Shown: positions 26,980-34,532, counted from the first letter of the stretch. The stretch: 34,532 nucleotides of DNA from Moraxella sp. (GCA_030528385.1 JAUMYZ010000017.1:1-34532), one strand, 5' to 3'. Made by a program: numbers and translations. The notes: generated by a model not told the origin, from the letters alone.

Positions 26980-27657
26980 CTAGTTGTTTGCTCGCTGCTG
27001 CGCCAGTGTTTTCCACGCGTTGTTACGCAAATAGACAGGCAAAGCGGCTTCGGCAGACACGACTTGCCCCTGCAAAAAACGCTGATAGGCAAGACGGGCA
27101 ATGTGGGTGGCGTTGGGCGTCAAACGCCAAGTTGGCGCATCGGTTTTTATCTGTGTTGCTGCTTGGTTAAAAGCCACCACCGCATCTGCCACCACCGCAC
27201 AACCATAATCCAACAAACACTCATGATGCGTCTTGGCAGGAACAACGCGCCGCTGACAAATGACAAACTCACCAGCATAAACTTGGTTTTGGCGCGCATC
27301 AATCAAAGAAACAACTCTACTGTTGTCAGCAAAGTTTTGTTCATCATGCGCCTGATAAGCCAGCGCTTCAAGGCTTGAGACGCCAATACAAGGGGCGCCG
27401 CTTGCAACAGATAAGGCTTGCACCACCGCTGTGTTAATACGAATGCCACTAAAGGCTCCAGGCCCTTGGTTAAATGCCCACGCCTGCACATCAGCAACGC
27501 CAGCGCCCATTATTTTTAGTGCCTTATCCAGCATGGGTAAAATCCTTTGGGTCTGCTCTCTGGCGCCACTGATGGTCTCTGCATACTCAACAGAACCGTC
27601 CACCAACACAGCCAGTGAGCACTGCTCAAAAATACTATCAAATGCCACCAACATCAT
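26980..27657 (-). CDS. tsaB: tRNA threonylcarbamoyladenosine biosynthesis protein TsaB
   Basis: About 225 residues from ATG 27657 (the adjacent ATG 27654 is equally possible). The start MMLVAFDS and the motif NQGPGAFSGIRI are typical of TsaB, an ASKHA-fold partner of TsaD in the t6A37 tRNA modification of ANN-decoding tRNAs. Upstream codons as far as 27696 are open but lack an ATG fitting homologues. It follows ffh with a gap of about 42 bases, probably in one transcript. Confidence 0.92.
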   Translation of the reverse strand: MMLVAFDSIFEQCSLAVLVDGSVEYAETISGAREQTQRILPMLDKALKIMGAGVADVQAWAFNQGPGAFSGIRINTAVVQALSVASGAPCIGVSSLEALAYQAHDEQNFADNSRVVSLIDARQNQVYAGEFVICQRRVVPAKTHHECLLDYGCAVVADAVVAFNQAATQIKTDAPTWRLTPNATHIARLAYQRFLQGQVVSAEAALPVYLRNNAWKTLAQQRANN

Positions 27658-27699
27658 CACCCCCACGCCTTTTTGGGCAAACACAGACACAACCAACCA

Positions 27700-29253
27700 T
27701 CAAAAACGTTTTTTAAATTTGCCAGTCATGGCATTTTGGGCGTTTTGTAGTTCGTTCATTTTTTGGCGAATGTCTTCTTGGCTCATGTTTAGGTTAATCG
27801 TTGATGGGTCAATGCCTAAATTGTGCACATCTTGGCTCATCTGCGCCAAGTCGTTTTGTCCTGCCTTGCCACCAAACAAAGGTCCACCGCCACCGCTCAT
27901 ACCACGGGTTAGCCCTTGTACCGCTTTCATCATTTTGGAAATGCCATCAGGACGGCTTATCATTTTCATCATTTTTGCCATCTGTTTGTGCTGTTTTAAT
28001 AGGGCATTGACATCTTGGATTTGCTTGCCAGAGCCAGCAGCGATACGGCGTTTACGGCTAGGGGTGATTTTGTCAGGGTTTTGACGCTCAAAAGGCGTCA
28101 TAGAATGAATGAGCGCTTCCATTTCTTTGACCTTTTCTTCGGGTTTGGCTTGTGCCAAAGCGTCTTGGATATTGGCTCCGCTCATGCCTGGCATTTTGTC
28201 CAAAAAGCCTGCCATGCCGCCCATGTTTTTCATTTGCTGAAATTGGGTGAGCAAGTCTTCTAAGTCAAATTCACCGCCCTTTTGGATTTTTTTTGCCATG
28301 CGTTCGGCTTTTTCGCGGTCAATTTTGTTTTCAACTTCTTCTACCAAACTTAGCACATCACCCATGCCCAAAATCCGCTGGGCAATACGCTCAGGGTGGA
28401 ACAGCTCTAGGGCTTCTAGTTTTTCGCCACGCCCCAAAAACTTGATGGGCTTACCTGTGATGGCGCGCACCGACAACGCCGCCCCACCACGAGCATCACC
28501 ATCGGTTTTGGTTAAAATCACCCCCGTCAAAGGCAGAGCATCATTAAAGGCTTTGGCGGTATTGGCAGCGTCTTGACCGGTCATGGAATCCACCACAAAC
28601 AAGGTCTCGGTGGGATTAACCGCCGCTGTCAATGCCTTAATCTCGTCCATCATCTCATCATCAATGGCAAGGCGACCTGCAGTATCAATGATAAGAATGT
28701 CAGCAAATTTGATTTTGGCTTCGTTGATGGCACGCTTAGCAATGTCAATGGGGTTTTCGCTGGTGCTGGACGGCACAAACATCGCCCCTACCTGATTTGC
28801 CACAAATTCTAGCTGATTGATGGCGGCAGGGCGATATACGTCTGCCGACACCAGCATGACTTTTTTGTTTTGTTTTTCTTGTAAAAACTTGGCAAGTTTG
28901 CCTGCGGTGGTGGTCTTACCTGCCCCTTGCAAGCCCGCCAAAAGATAGACCACAGGGGGTTTGCCTGTCATCTCCAAGGCTTGGTTGGCAGAACCCATCA
29001 TCTCGGTGAGCTCATCATAGACGATTTTGACAAAGGCTTGACCAGGGGCGAGCTCTTTTAGCACTTCTTGACCTAAGGCTTTTTCTTTGACGCGAGCCAC
29101 AAAATCACGCGCCACGCCAAGTGCCACGTCCGCTTCTAAAAGCGCCATACGCACTTCACGCAAAGTGTCTTTGATGTTGTCTTCGGTCAGCTGACCTGTG
29201 CCAGCGATGTTGCGCAAACTGCCTGAAAGCCGTTCGGTTAAGGTATCAAACAT
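27700..29253 (-). CDS. ffh: Signal recognition particle protein Ffh
   Basis: A 517-residue SRP54-type GTPase; E. coli Ffh has 453. The N domain (1-90), G domain with GLQGAGKT (107-114), DTAGR and TKTDGDARGG, and a Met-rich M domain with the RNA-binding RRIAAGSG are all present. The protein binds 4.5S RNA (encoded at 11691-11794) and nascent membrane proteins and docks at FtsY. After the usual M-domain end it carries about 60 extra residues (Gly-rich linker then a predicted helix ending GKFKKRF). It is divergent from the ypjD-like gene, a widespread arrangement. Confidence 0.96.
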   Translation of the reverse strand: MFDTLTERLSGSLRNIAGTGQLTEDNIKDTLREVRMALLEADVALGVARDFVARVKEKALGQEVLKELAPGQAFVKIVYDELTEMMGSANQALEMTGKPPVVYLLAGLQGAGKTTTAGKLAKFLQEKQNKKVMLVSADVYRPAAINQLEFVANQVGAMFVPSSTSENPIDIAKRAINEAKIKFADILIIDTAGRLAIDDEMMDEIKALTAAVNPTETLFVVDSMTGQDAANTAKAFNDALPLTGVILTKTDGDARGGAALSVRAITGKPIKFLGRGEKLEALELFHPERIAQRILGMGDVLSLVEEVENKIDREKAERMAKKIQKGGEFDLEDLLTQFQQMKNMGGMAGFLDKMPGMSGANIQDALAQAKPEEKVKEMEALIHSMTPFERQNPDKITPSRKRRIAAGSGKQIQDVNALLKQHKQMAKMMKMISRPDGISKMMKAVQGLTRGMSGGGGPLFGGKAGQNDLAQMSQDVHNLGIDPSTINLNMSQEDIRQKMNELQNAQNAMTGKFKKRF

Positions 29254-29398
29254 AAAAAATCCATAAAAATCAAAAACGAAAATTGTTTTGGCAAATACAC
29301 CTATAAATCAGACGTATTTTATGATAAATTAGCCAATTATGCCACACTTTTGACAGGTGTTGCACAAAACGTACCATTTTAGACAGATTGAGACCTTG

Positions 29399-30190
29399 AT
29401 GTTTTTGCTGTATAGCATAAGTGCCATTCTTTACGCGGTTACAGGACTGTATTTATACAACTGTTTAATCAAAAACACCCGCATTCACAAGGCGATGACC
29501 CTAAGCGCCATCTTGGTTGCCGCACTGACACACGCTCTGCTGTTAATCCCCCAAATCCTGACGCTTTATGGATTAAATTTTAATATTTTCAATACCTTAA
29601 GTCTGACCAGTCTGTTTTTTTTGATTTTTTATGGGTTGTTCAGTGCCTATCGTCCGATATTGAGCTTGGGCGTGCTGGCACTGCCCACAGCGCTGCTTGG
29701 TTTGAGTGTGGGCTATTTTGGCAAAGCCGCCTATGAGCCTTTGACCAACCTAAGCATTGTCCTGCAAGTGCACATCTTATTGTCATTTGCCGCTTATTGT
29801 GTGCTGTTGATGGCGGCGCTGCAAGCCATTATTTTGCGCCTACAAATCCGAGAACTCAAACGGCGCAGCACCCACCGTTTTTGGGTCAGCAAACTGCCTA
29901 GCCTGCAAAGCATGGAAAGTTTGTTGTTTGACATGATTTTGCTGGGATTTGTCATCTTGAGCCTAGCGCTGGGACTGGGAGTTGTTGCCACTTATGATAT
30001 TTTGGCGCAACACATCGCCCACAAATTGGCATTTAGTTTGTTAAGCTGGCTAATTTTTGGCATATTCATCGTTGGACACTACAAAAAGGGGTGGCGCGGC
30101 AAACGCGCGGCAAATTTCACCATCTATGGATTTGGTCTGTTGGCGGTTGGTTTTGTGGGCAGCAAGGCGGTACTTGAACTGATACTATAA
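29399..30190 (+). CDS. YpjD/HemX-like inner-membrane protein of the cytochrome c assembly (CcsA) superfamily
   Basis: A 263-residue hydrophobic protein with about eight predicted membrane helices. The start is ATG 29399; the open frame reaches a GTG at 29357 that adds 14 unlikely polar residues. The overall pattern and the location next to ffh match E. coli YpjD and other CcsA/HemX-family proteins. A role in cytochrome c biogenesis has not been shown for this branch, so I give none. It converges with dusA with no bases between the stop codons. Confidence 0.82.
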   Translation: MFLLYSISAILYAVTGLYLYNCLIKNTRIHKAMTLSAILVAALTHALLLIPQILTLYGLNFNIFNTLSLTSLFFLIFYGLFSAYRPILSLGVLALPTALLGLSVGYFGKAAYEPLTNLSIVLQVHILLSFAAYCVLLMAALQAIILRLQIRELKRRSTHRFWVSKLPSLQSMESLLFDMILLGFVILSLALGLGVVATYDILAQHIAHKLAFSLLSWLIFGIFIVGHYKKGWRGKRAANFTIYGFGLLAVGFVGSKAVLELIL

Positions 30191-31177
30191 TCAAAAATCA
30201 TTCAATCGCAATACTTGCTCACCTGCTCGCCTAATGTCATCAACCGTCAAATGACGCTGACCACTGAGTGTCTGTCGCCATTTTCTTGCCCCTGTCAAGC
30301 CCTGAAACAAGCCTAAATAATGACGCACTAAGGTTGCCAGATTTGCCCCTGCTTTGGCTCGCTTATCTAAATAAGAATACAGTTGTTCTAAAATCTGTCT
30401 GTGTGTTGGCACAGCTTGCCCCCACAGCGTATTGCATTGCCCCATCAACATGGGATTGTGATAAAATGCCCGCCCTATCATCACACCGTCTACATGGGCT
30501 AGATGGGTTTTGATGTCGGCAAGATTATCAATACCGCCATTGATTTCTATAAAAAGGTTGGGAAACTCTTGTTTTAGGCGGTACACATCATCATAACGCA
30601 AAGGCGGGATTTCACGGTTTTGTTTGGGGCTTAGTCCTTGTAGCCACGCAATACGGGCATGAGCAATAAAATGCACACACCCTGCCTGTGCCACTTCCCC
30701 AACAAAATCGCGCATAAACTCATAGCTATCAAATTCATCAATGCCAATGCGGTGTTTGACTGTGATGGGTTTGTCGGTGCTGTCTTTCATCGCACGCACC
30801 ATATCCGCCACCAGTTTTGGCTCTGCCATCAGACACGCCCCGATTTTGTTGTATTGCACGCGGTCAGACGGACAGCCCACATTGATGTTAAATTCATCAT
30901 AGCCCATGTCGTCTGCTATTTTGGCACATTTTGCCATCTGGCTGGGGTCTGAGCCACCAAGCTGTAAAACCAACGGGTGCTGACTGCCATCATATCTGAG
31001 CACATAACCGCTATCACCTTTTAAAATGGCACTGGCACTAATCATTTCAGTATACAGATAAATGTGTGAATTAAACAGGCGAGCAAAGTGGCGAAAGTCG
31101 CTGGTCGTCCAATCAATCATGGGGGCAACAGATATTCGCTTAGCCCCTGATTTTAAATGATTTTGTAAAGAAAGCAT
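30191..31177 (-). CDS. dusA: tRNA-dihydrouridine(20/20a) synthase DusA
   Basis: A 328-residue flavoprotein that reduces U20/U20a in the tRNA D loop with NADPH. Visible are SVAPMIDWT near the start, the catalytic Cys102 in NINVGCPSDRVQ, KHRIGID, and the DusA-specific HARIAWLQGLSPKQNRE. The gene is intact. Its 5' end faces a degenerate integrase gene, and the 5' end of dusA is a recognised integration site for a family of tyrosine integrases. Confidence 0.95.
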   Translation of the reverse strand: MLSLQNHLKSGAKRISVAPMIDWTTSDFRHFARLFNSHIYLYTEMISASAILKGDSGYVLRYDGSQHPLVLQLGGSDPSQMAKCAKIADDMGYDEFNINVGCPSDRVQYNKIGACLMAEPKLVADMVRAMKDSTDKPITVKHRIGIDEFDSYEFMRDFVGEVAQAGCVHFIAHARIAWLQGLSPKQNREIPPLRYDDVYRLKQEFPNLFIEINGGIDNLADIKTHLAHVDGVMIGRAFYHNPMLMGQCNTLWGQAVPTHRQILEQLYSYLDKRAKAGANLATLVRHYLGLFQGLTGARKWRQTLSGQRHLTVDDIRRAGEQVLRLNDF

Positions 31178-31283
31178 TGATTTATAAGCCTTTGAATGAG
31201 TTTTTATTGTTGGTTATTTTTGCGTATTTTAGCTTATTTTTGTAGAATTTTGCGAAAAATTATTTTATAAAAAGACCATCAAA

Positions 31284-32120
31284 ATGGGCAGTATTCGTAG
31301 TAAAAAGTTAAAAGACGGTACAAATCACTATTATGCCGAAATTCATATCAATCAAAAAGTCACCCAAAATGGATGCTACACGAAAAGCCGAACTTGAAAA
31401 TGACCCCAAACAGCTTTTAGGAGCAAAAGGTATTGATAAAAGTATGACGATAGGACAAGCCATAGACCGTTATATTAGTGAGCTGGGTGCAGAATTTGAG
31501 CGACCCAAAGTGCAAGCCTTAAAATTACTTAAAAAATTCCCCATTGCCAAAATTCCCATCACCGCCCTTTCACCCTTAGATGTTGCTGACCATGCCAATT
31601 TACGCAAAAATGGCGTGCCAGAAGTTGCCCTTGACCCTATCACCCCTGCCACGCTTGGCTGGGAATTTACTTACCTTTTGGGGTGCTAGACCACGCAGAA
31701 ATTATATGGGGTGTGAGCTGGGTATGAACGCCCTAAAACGAGCATTAAGGCAACTCAAAAAGACTCTCAATGTCGCCCCGTCTAAAAAACAAGACCGTTT
31801 GCCAACGGCGGATGAACTCATCAAATCAACCGCTCATTTTTACCAAAAATGGCAAAACGGTTCTATGGCAATGCACTTGATTATGTGGTTTGCCATTGTG
31901 TCAGCTCGCCGTCAAGGGGAAATTGTCCGTCTTGCCTTAGATGATGATATGGGGGATTATTTTGTTGTGCGTGATGTCAAAAACCCCAAAGGGAGTGCTG
32001 GCAATCATCAAAAATTTAAGGTGTTACCAGAGATACGGCAGATTGTAGATTTGTTAAAAGAGCATACCGCCAATGATACTTATTTGGTGGCACAAAGCAA
32101 TAAAACGATATACAGGTTAT
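31284..32120 (+). pseudogene. Prophage tyrosine integrase, degenerate (dusA-type)
   Basis: Coding remnants appear in successive frames. ATG 31284 gives MGSIRSKKLKDGTNHYYAEI, a typical integrase start, and stops at about 31394. The next frame (from about 31378) reads AELENDPKQLLG through the SAM-like core to 31689. A third short frame from about 31680 reads VLDHAEIIWGVSWV. A further frame from 31723 reads NALKRALRQLKK through ARRQGEIVRL (the Arg-I catalytic box) to about 32120. The normal C-terminal His-X-X-Arg and Tyr region is missing, replaced by the antisense prtN-like gene. I infer one internal deletion, two frameshifts and loss of the 3' end, so it should be non-functional. Confidence 0.85.
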
Positions 32121-32381
32121 TTATAGAAGCATGTCATTTGCTTGCTCGCCAATGTGGACGAAATAAGGCGACTTTTGGCTCTCGGCAAGAAGAAAGCATG
32201 GAAATGGAAAGCCTTGCACACTTACCTTTTTGTTAATTTGACTTAGGTTTAAATGTGGGTAATAAGTTTGGCATACTTCACGCAATTCCACAACCAATTT
32301 ACCAAATTGCAAAAATAAATAATCTTGGATAGAGATTTTGGCGGTCATTTGTTCGCCCCCACTTGATAATTGTTTTTTCAT
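32121..32381 (-). CDS. PrtN-family (pyocin activator) regulator
   Basis: An 86-residue protein with AGGGG seven bases before the ATG at 32381. The pattern from residue 20, QDYLFLQFGKLV then VCQTYYPHLNLSQINKKV, SQKSPYFVHI and a terminal EQANDMLL, resembles PrtN proteins, small DNA-binding activators of pyocin genes that recur as regulators near prophage integrases. It occupies the end of the prophage next to the broken integrase, on the opposite strand. Its target here is unknown; family assignment is by pattern only. Confidence 0.65.
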   Translation of the reverse strand: MKKQLSSGGEQMTAKISIQDYLFLQFGKLVVELREVCQTYYPHLNLSQINKKVSVQGFPFPCFLLAESQKSPYFVHIGEQANDMLL

Positions 32382-32391
32382 TTTTATACCC

Positions 32392-32670
32392 CTACATAAA
32401 AATTTTACAAAAATAGTAAAAACTCGTTAGTAAAATACAAGCAAACATAGAGCCAATTTTGTATTTTAGTTTATCTGCCTGTTTTATATGTTCATCATAA
32501 TAAATATATACCGTTTCACTTCTAAAAATAGCCATGCCAATATTTATCATGAAAATAATACCCATAAATTGTGCCAAGCTGAAATACGGCAAATTTGCAA
32601 CATCTTGATAAACACACCAAAACAAAATAGAATTAAACAATTCCGCAAAAAACATTGCCATAGCAAACAT
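32392..32670 (-). CDS. Small hypothetical membrane protein
   Basis: A 92-residue protein from ATG 32670, which has AGGGG six bases upstream; ATG 32676 directly abuts that site and is less likely. Three hydrophobic stretches are visible: the N-terminal 20 residues, a middle segment around SLAQFMGIIFMINIGMAIF, and a C-terminal segment. A short charged loop (YYDEHIKQADKLKYK) separates the last two. I recognise no family. It lies just upstream of the PrtN-like gene on the same strand (10-base gap), so the two may be cotranscribed as prophage cargo. Confidence 0.55.
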   Translation of the reverse strand: MFAMAMFFAELFNSILFWCVYQDVANLPYFSLAQFMGIIFMINIGMAIFRSETVYIYYDEHIKQADKLKYKIGSMFACILLTSFYYFCKIFM

Positions 32671-32708
32671 CACCATCCCCTAACAACCGCAAATCACTTT
32701 AATTACAT

Positions 32709-32725
32709 ATTCTTTTAAAAAGAAT
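32709..32725. repeat. Perfect 8-base inverted repeat upstream of the small membrane protein gene
   Basis: ATTCTTTT and AAAAGAAT are separated by one base. The site lies about 40 bases before the membrane-protein start in an 84-base gap with no gene. Its size and symmetry suit a regulator-binding site; it has no T-run placed for a terminator. Confidence 0.35.
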
Positions 32726-32760
32726 TAAACCGTATACGATTACTTCAATATAAATCATGC

Positions 32761-33057
32761 TCAAAATTGTAATTGATACAAGAATAAATTCAATGAATGT
32801 CTGAAACGCCTGTTTGATTTTCTCACTCCCTTGGGTTTGGGATAAAATTTACCGTCCCTTTCCACCGCCACCAGTGCCAAAACTCTCATGGTGGTTTTGT
32901 AGGATATACCTACCGATTTTTGCACAGTTGCTACAGTCAAGCCCTGCGGGCTTTTTCTAAGCAATTTAATAGCCTCCATGCAAAAATCATTAAAAATATG
33001 CTCTTGTCTTTGATGACAGTGAGTAAAAGCCTCTGCTGAAATTGTTGTTGGTTTCAT
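32761..33057 (-). CDS. Hypothetical prophage protein with helix-turn-helix-like segment
   Basis: A 98-residue basic protein. Residues about 40-66 (LTVATVQKSVGISYKTTMRVLA) look like a helix-turn-helix followed by a short beta wing (VERDGKFYPKP). The start is ATG 33057, in a TGATG overlap with the expected original stop of the gp10-like gene, which suggests the two were translationally coupled in the phage. No specific family is recognised. Confidence 0.6.
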   Translation of the reverse strand: MKPTTISAEAFTHCHQRQEHIFNDFCMEAIKLLRKSPQGLTVATVQKSVGISYKTTMRVLALVAVERDGKFYPKPKGVRKSNRRFRHSLNLFLYQLQF

Positions 33058-33388
33058 CACACACCTTTTTGCTCTTCATAGGTCTCAAAAATAAATCCCC
33101 CATTGCCACACCATGTCCGCCAAGCTCGCCCATTTCACGCTTTGGTACTTTGCGTTTGCGGATAGCCGAGCAGAGTAGCCCACACTGGACTAGCACCCTG
33201 CGACCGCCTTTGGTTATCATGATATGGGGTTCTGGGGCGACTGACGCATAAAATTTAGCATCTTTGCGTATTGGATTTAAGGCTTGATTTAGGGCTTTGG
33301 ATAGAGCTTTGTCTTTCATCTTATCGTCTAATGTAGTGATAACTTCGTCTAGCACGTCCAAACCAGTAATTTCAATACTACCTATCAT
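32990..33388 (-). CDS. HK97 gp10-like phage protein, frameshifted near its end
   Basis: The frame begins at ATG 33388, overlapping the head closure gene by 11 bases. The first 100 residues (ALSKALNQALNPIRKDAK, VLVQCGLLCSAIRKRKV, GDLFLRP) fit the HK97 gp10/minor tail family. After FLRP the frame goes off: inserting one base restores a short tail YEEQKGV and a stop at 33057-33059, exactly overlapping the next start. The remaining residues down to 32990 are therefore antiphase reading of the neighbour. The usual FGT segment before the FLRP motif is also missing, which suggests an internal deletion. Confidence 0.7.
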   Translation of the reverse strand: MIGSIEITGLDVLDEVITTLDDKMKDKALSKALNQALNPIRKDAKFYASVAPEPHIMITKGGRRVLVQCGLLCSAIRKRKVPKREMGELGGHGVAMGDLFLRPMKSKKVCDETNNNFSRGFYSLSSKTRAYF

Positions 33389-33713
33389 CTGACACGCCCT
33401 TTAACATTAAGGTCAAACATTCTTTACTGCTCTCATTATCCGTCAACGGCTCGCCCACAACGGCATACATACACCCCGCGTATTGCACACGCATATCATG
33501 GGTTAAGTCGGTGCGGTAGCGGATTTTGGCTCGTGCGGTGATGGCGGTTTGCTCGGCTTGTCCTGCAATGATGTCTTTGACAGATAAGGGGCCAAATTGC
33601 CCCCAAATCGTCAAGATATGTTCCCATTGTCCGACACGCACCGCCCCAGTTGGGGAGCGTGTGGTCGTTTGTTGGCAAATTTTAAGTCTATGGCGTAATG
33701 GCGTGGCTTTCAT
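33378..33713 (-). CDS. Phage head closure / head-tail adaptor protein
   Basis: A 111-residue protein with AGGA six bases before the ATG. The order of features (RHRLKICQQTTTRS near the start, GQWEHILTIWGQFGPLS, then ARAKIRYRTDLTHDMRVQYAG, with a conserved basic end) matches the SPP1 gp16/HK97 head-tail joining family, which seals the capsid portal before tail attachment. It sits between the gp6-like connector and the gp10-like gene as in HK97-type head modules. The frame is intact. Confidence 0.78.
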   Translation of the reverse strand: MKATPLRHRLKICQQTTTRSPTGAVRVGQWEHILTIWGQFGPLSVKDIIAGQAEQTAITARAKIRYRTDLTHDMRVQYAGCMYAVVGEPLTDNESSKECLTLMLKGVSDDR

Positions 33714-33721
33714 GGTTTATC

Positions 33722-34003
33722 CTAAATCGTGGGTGTGCGATAAAGGGCAAGCATTTGACGGACTGGGGCGGGCAAAAAGTTACCAAACTCCGCTCCGTTC
33801 TCGCTGTTTCGGTTGTCGTCAAGATAGCCGACCATGAGTAGCGTTGCCGTTTTTAATGCAGGCAACATCTCGTCTGTGATTTCGTCTGTGATGTGGTTTT
33901 TGACCGACAGCGTAGCAGATTGTAGATAAATGCTTAAAATCTCGTCATGGTCATCATCATATTGCAGATAATGTTTCACTTCGTCAAGCGTGGCAAACGT
34001 CAT
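33722..34003 (-). CDS. Phage gp6-like head-tail connector protein
   Basis: A 93-residue protein starting MTFATLDEVKHYL, with the helical LQYDDDHDEILSIYLQSA pattern and an ending PAPVRQMLALYRTPTI typical of the HK97 gp6/phage DNA-packaging connector family. It would form a ring below the portal. Its ATG overlaps the stop of the portal remnant (ATGA), and the head closure gene follows after eight bases. Confidence 0.82.
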   Translation of the reverse strand: MTFATLDEVKHYLQYDDDHDEILSIYLQSATLSVKNHITDEITDEMLPALKTATLLMVGYLDDNRNSENGAEFGNFLPAPVRQMLALYRTPTI

Positions 34004-34345
34004 GGTTTATTCCCTTTATCCAGTGTCGCCCTTATACGTAAACTTGGCTTGACCGCTTTTGGCTCACTTGTGCCAAACGGATTATCGCTGTTATCACGTT
34101 TAGCAAGGGCGGATAGGCTGTAATTTTGCTGTTGCATAAGCGGACTTTCACCACCAACGACAGGGGGCAAGCCTAATGTCGCTCGTGCTTCATTTGGCGA
34201 GAATATACCGCTTGATGTGCCTTCTTAAATATGCCATTTGGCTTGTGCTGTCCATTCTGATTAAGGGCGACAAGTTAGCTTCGCACTCCACGCCTTTTTT
34301 CCAAATCCAAATGTTCATCAAGCAGGTTTTCTATGGCTTCAATAT
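34000..34345 (-). pseudogene. Phage portal protein, C-terminal remnant with two frameshifts
   Basis: The last 73 codons (from 34221) read GTSSGIFSPNEARATLGL, then PPVVGG and QQQNYSLSALAKRD, a typical HK97-family portal C-terminus, ending at 34000-34002. Upstream the coding sense continues in another frame (VECEANLSPLIRMDSTSQ then MAYLR, stop at about 34222) and before that in a third (IEAIENLLDEHLDLEK). One excess base near 34225 and one in an A-run near 34288 account for both shifts. Similarity ends at about 34345, where a plus-strand tail gene remnant begins, so the N-terminal part is absent. Confidence 0.8.
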
Positions 34346-34415
34346 AATGTTACAGGCAGTCAGAATGGCAGAGTATCACCGCAACCGTAAACGCCAAGGG
34401 TGGGATAGACAATGA
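34346..34415 (+). other. C-terminal fragment of an upstream phage gene on the plus strand
   Basis: The open frame ending MAEYHRNRKRQGWDRQ and stop overlaps the tail-protein ATG by ATGA, as expected for a coupled upstream tail gene. Only about 20 residues plausibly belong to it; before that the sequence is antisense to the portal remnant. Family not recognised. Confidence 0.3.
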
Positions 34416-34532
34416 CTTTAAAAACATTTAAGTGGGCAATGAACATGGGCGCCGCTGCCGATGTTCGCCACAATGTAACCACAACCCAATTCGGTGATGG
34501 CTATACTCAGCGTGTATCACACGGCATTAACA
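34412..34532 (+). CDS. Phage minor tail protein, partial (start only)
   Basis: Forty codons from ATG 34412 run off the window. The reading TLKTFKWAMNMGAAADVR followed by TTTQFGDGYTQRV matches the start of the lambda gpM-like minor tail family, whose hallmark is QFGDGY. It would belong to the tail-tip module. It lies on the strand opposite to the head genes. Confidence 0.75.
   Translation, partial: MTLKTFKWAMNMGAAADVRHNVTTTQFGDGYTQRVSHGIN

Noticed and set aside
32121-32236. End of the last integrase frame beyond position 32120
   Set aside because: This part is antisense to the 3' end of the PrtN-like gene and shows no integrase similarity.
34176-34340. Plus-strand open frame leading into the tail gene
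   Set aside because: Up to about 34345 it is antisense to the portal remnant; only the last 20 or so codons may be genuine.

Overview
The window looks like a chromosomal segment from a gammaproteobacterium of the Moraxellaceae, most likely a Moraxella species. Gene neighbourhoods (amgK-murU divergent from lptD-surA, ihfB-lapA-pyrF, ffh divergent from a ypjD-type gene, tolQRAB) and the protein sequences fit that family. This is inferred from gene content; no species marker is present. Coding is dense and no stretch over about 300 bases lacks a gene.

Layout: 1-2244 (minus) holds two paralogous exported WG-repeat proteins. The first runs off the window edge. The second carries two simple-sequence tracts, a four-copy AGTCC pentamer in its signal-peptide codons and a run of eight G mid-gene, and the G-run currently shifts the frame. 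Next is the helicase gene hrpA (minus). 6775-10355 (plus) is the cell-envelope operon tolQ-tolR-tolA-tolB plus a small lipoprotein-like gene in the position often held by pal. 10352-13554 (minus) holds amgK-murU (peptidoglycan sugar recycling), the 4.5S signal recognition particle RNA (ffs), kptA and rpiA. 13744-22370 (plus) holds lptD and surA (outer-membrane assembly) and sbcD-sbcC (DNA end processing), followed by a polyphosphate kinase 2 gene with a clear terminator. 23682-29253 (minus) holds pyrF, lapA, ihfB, rsmJ, uppP, tsaB and ffh. A ypjD/CcsA-like gene (plus) and dusA (minus) converge with no gap.

From about 31180 to the end lies a decayed prophage integrated next to the 5' end of dusA, a known integration hot spot. 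It contains a tyrosine integrase broken by a deletion, two frameshifts and a lost 3' end, a PrtN-family regulator, a small membrane protein, a winged-helix-like protein, and an HK97-type head module (portal remnant, gp6-like connector, head closure protein, frameshifted gp10-like protein) on the minus strand. A minor tail protein then starts on the plus strand and runs off the window, so the prophage has switched strand internally.

Functional themes: envelope construction and maintenance (Tol, LptD/SurA, AmgK/MurU, UppP, LapA), protein targeting (both the SRP RNA and Ffh lie in this window), RNA modification (KptA, RsmJ, TsaB, DusA), and a probable phase-variable exported protein. The most notable candidate novelty is the WG-repeat pair with its two-tract switch.
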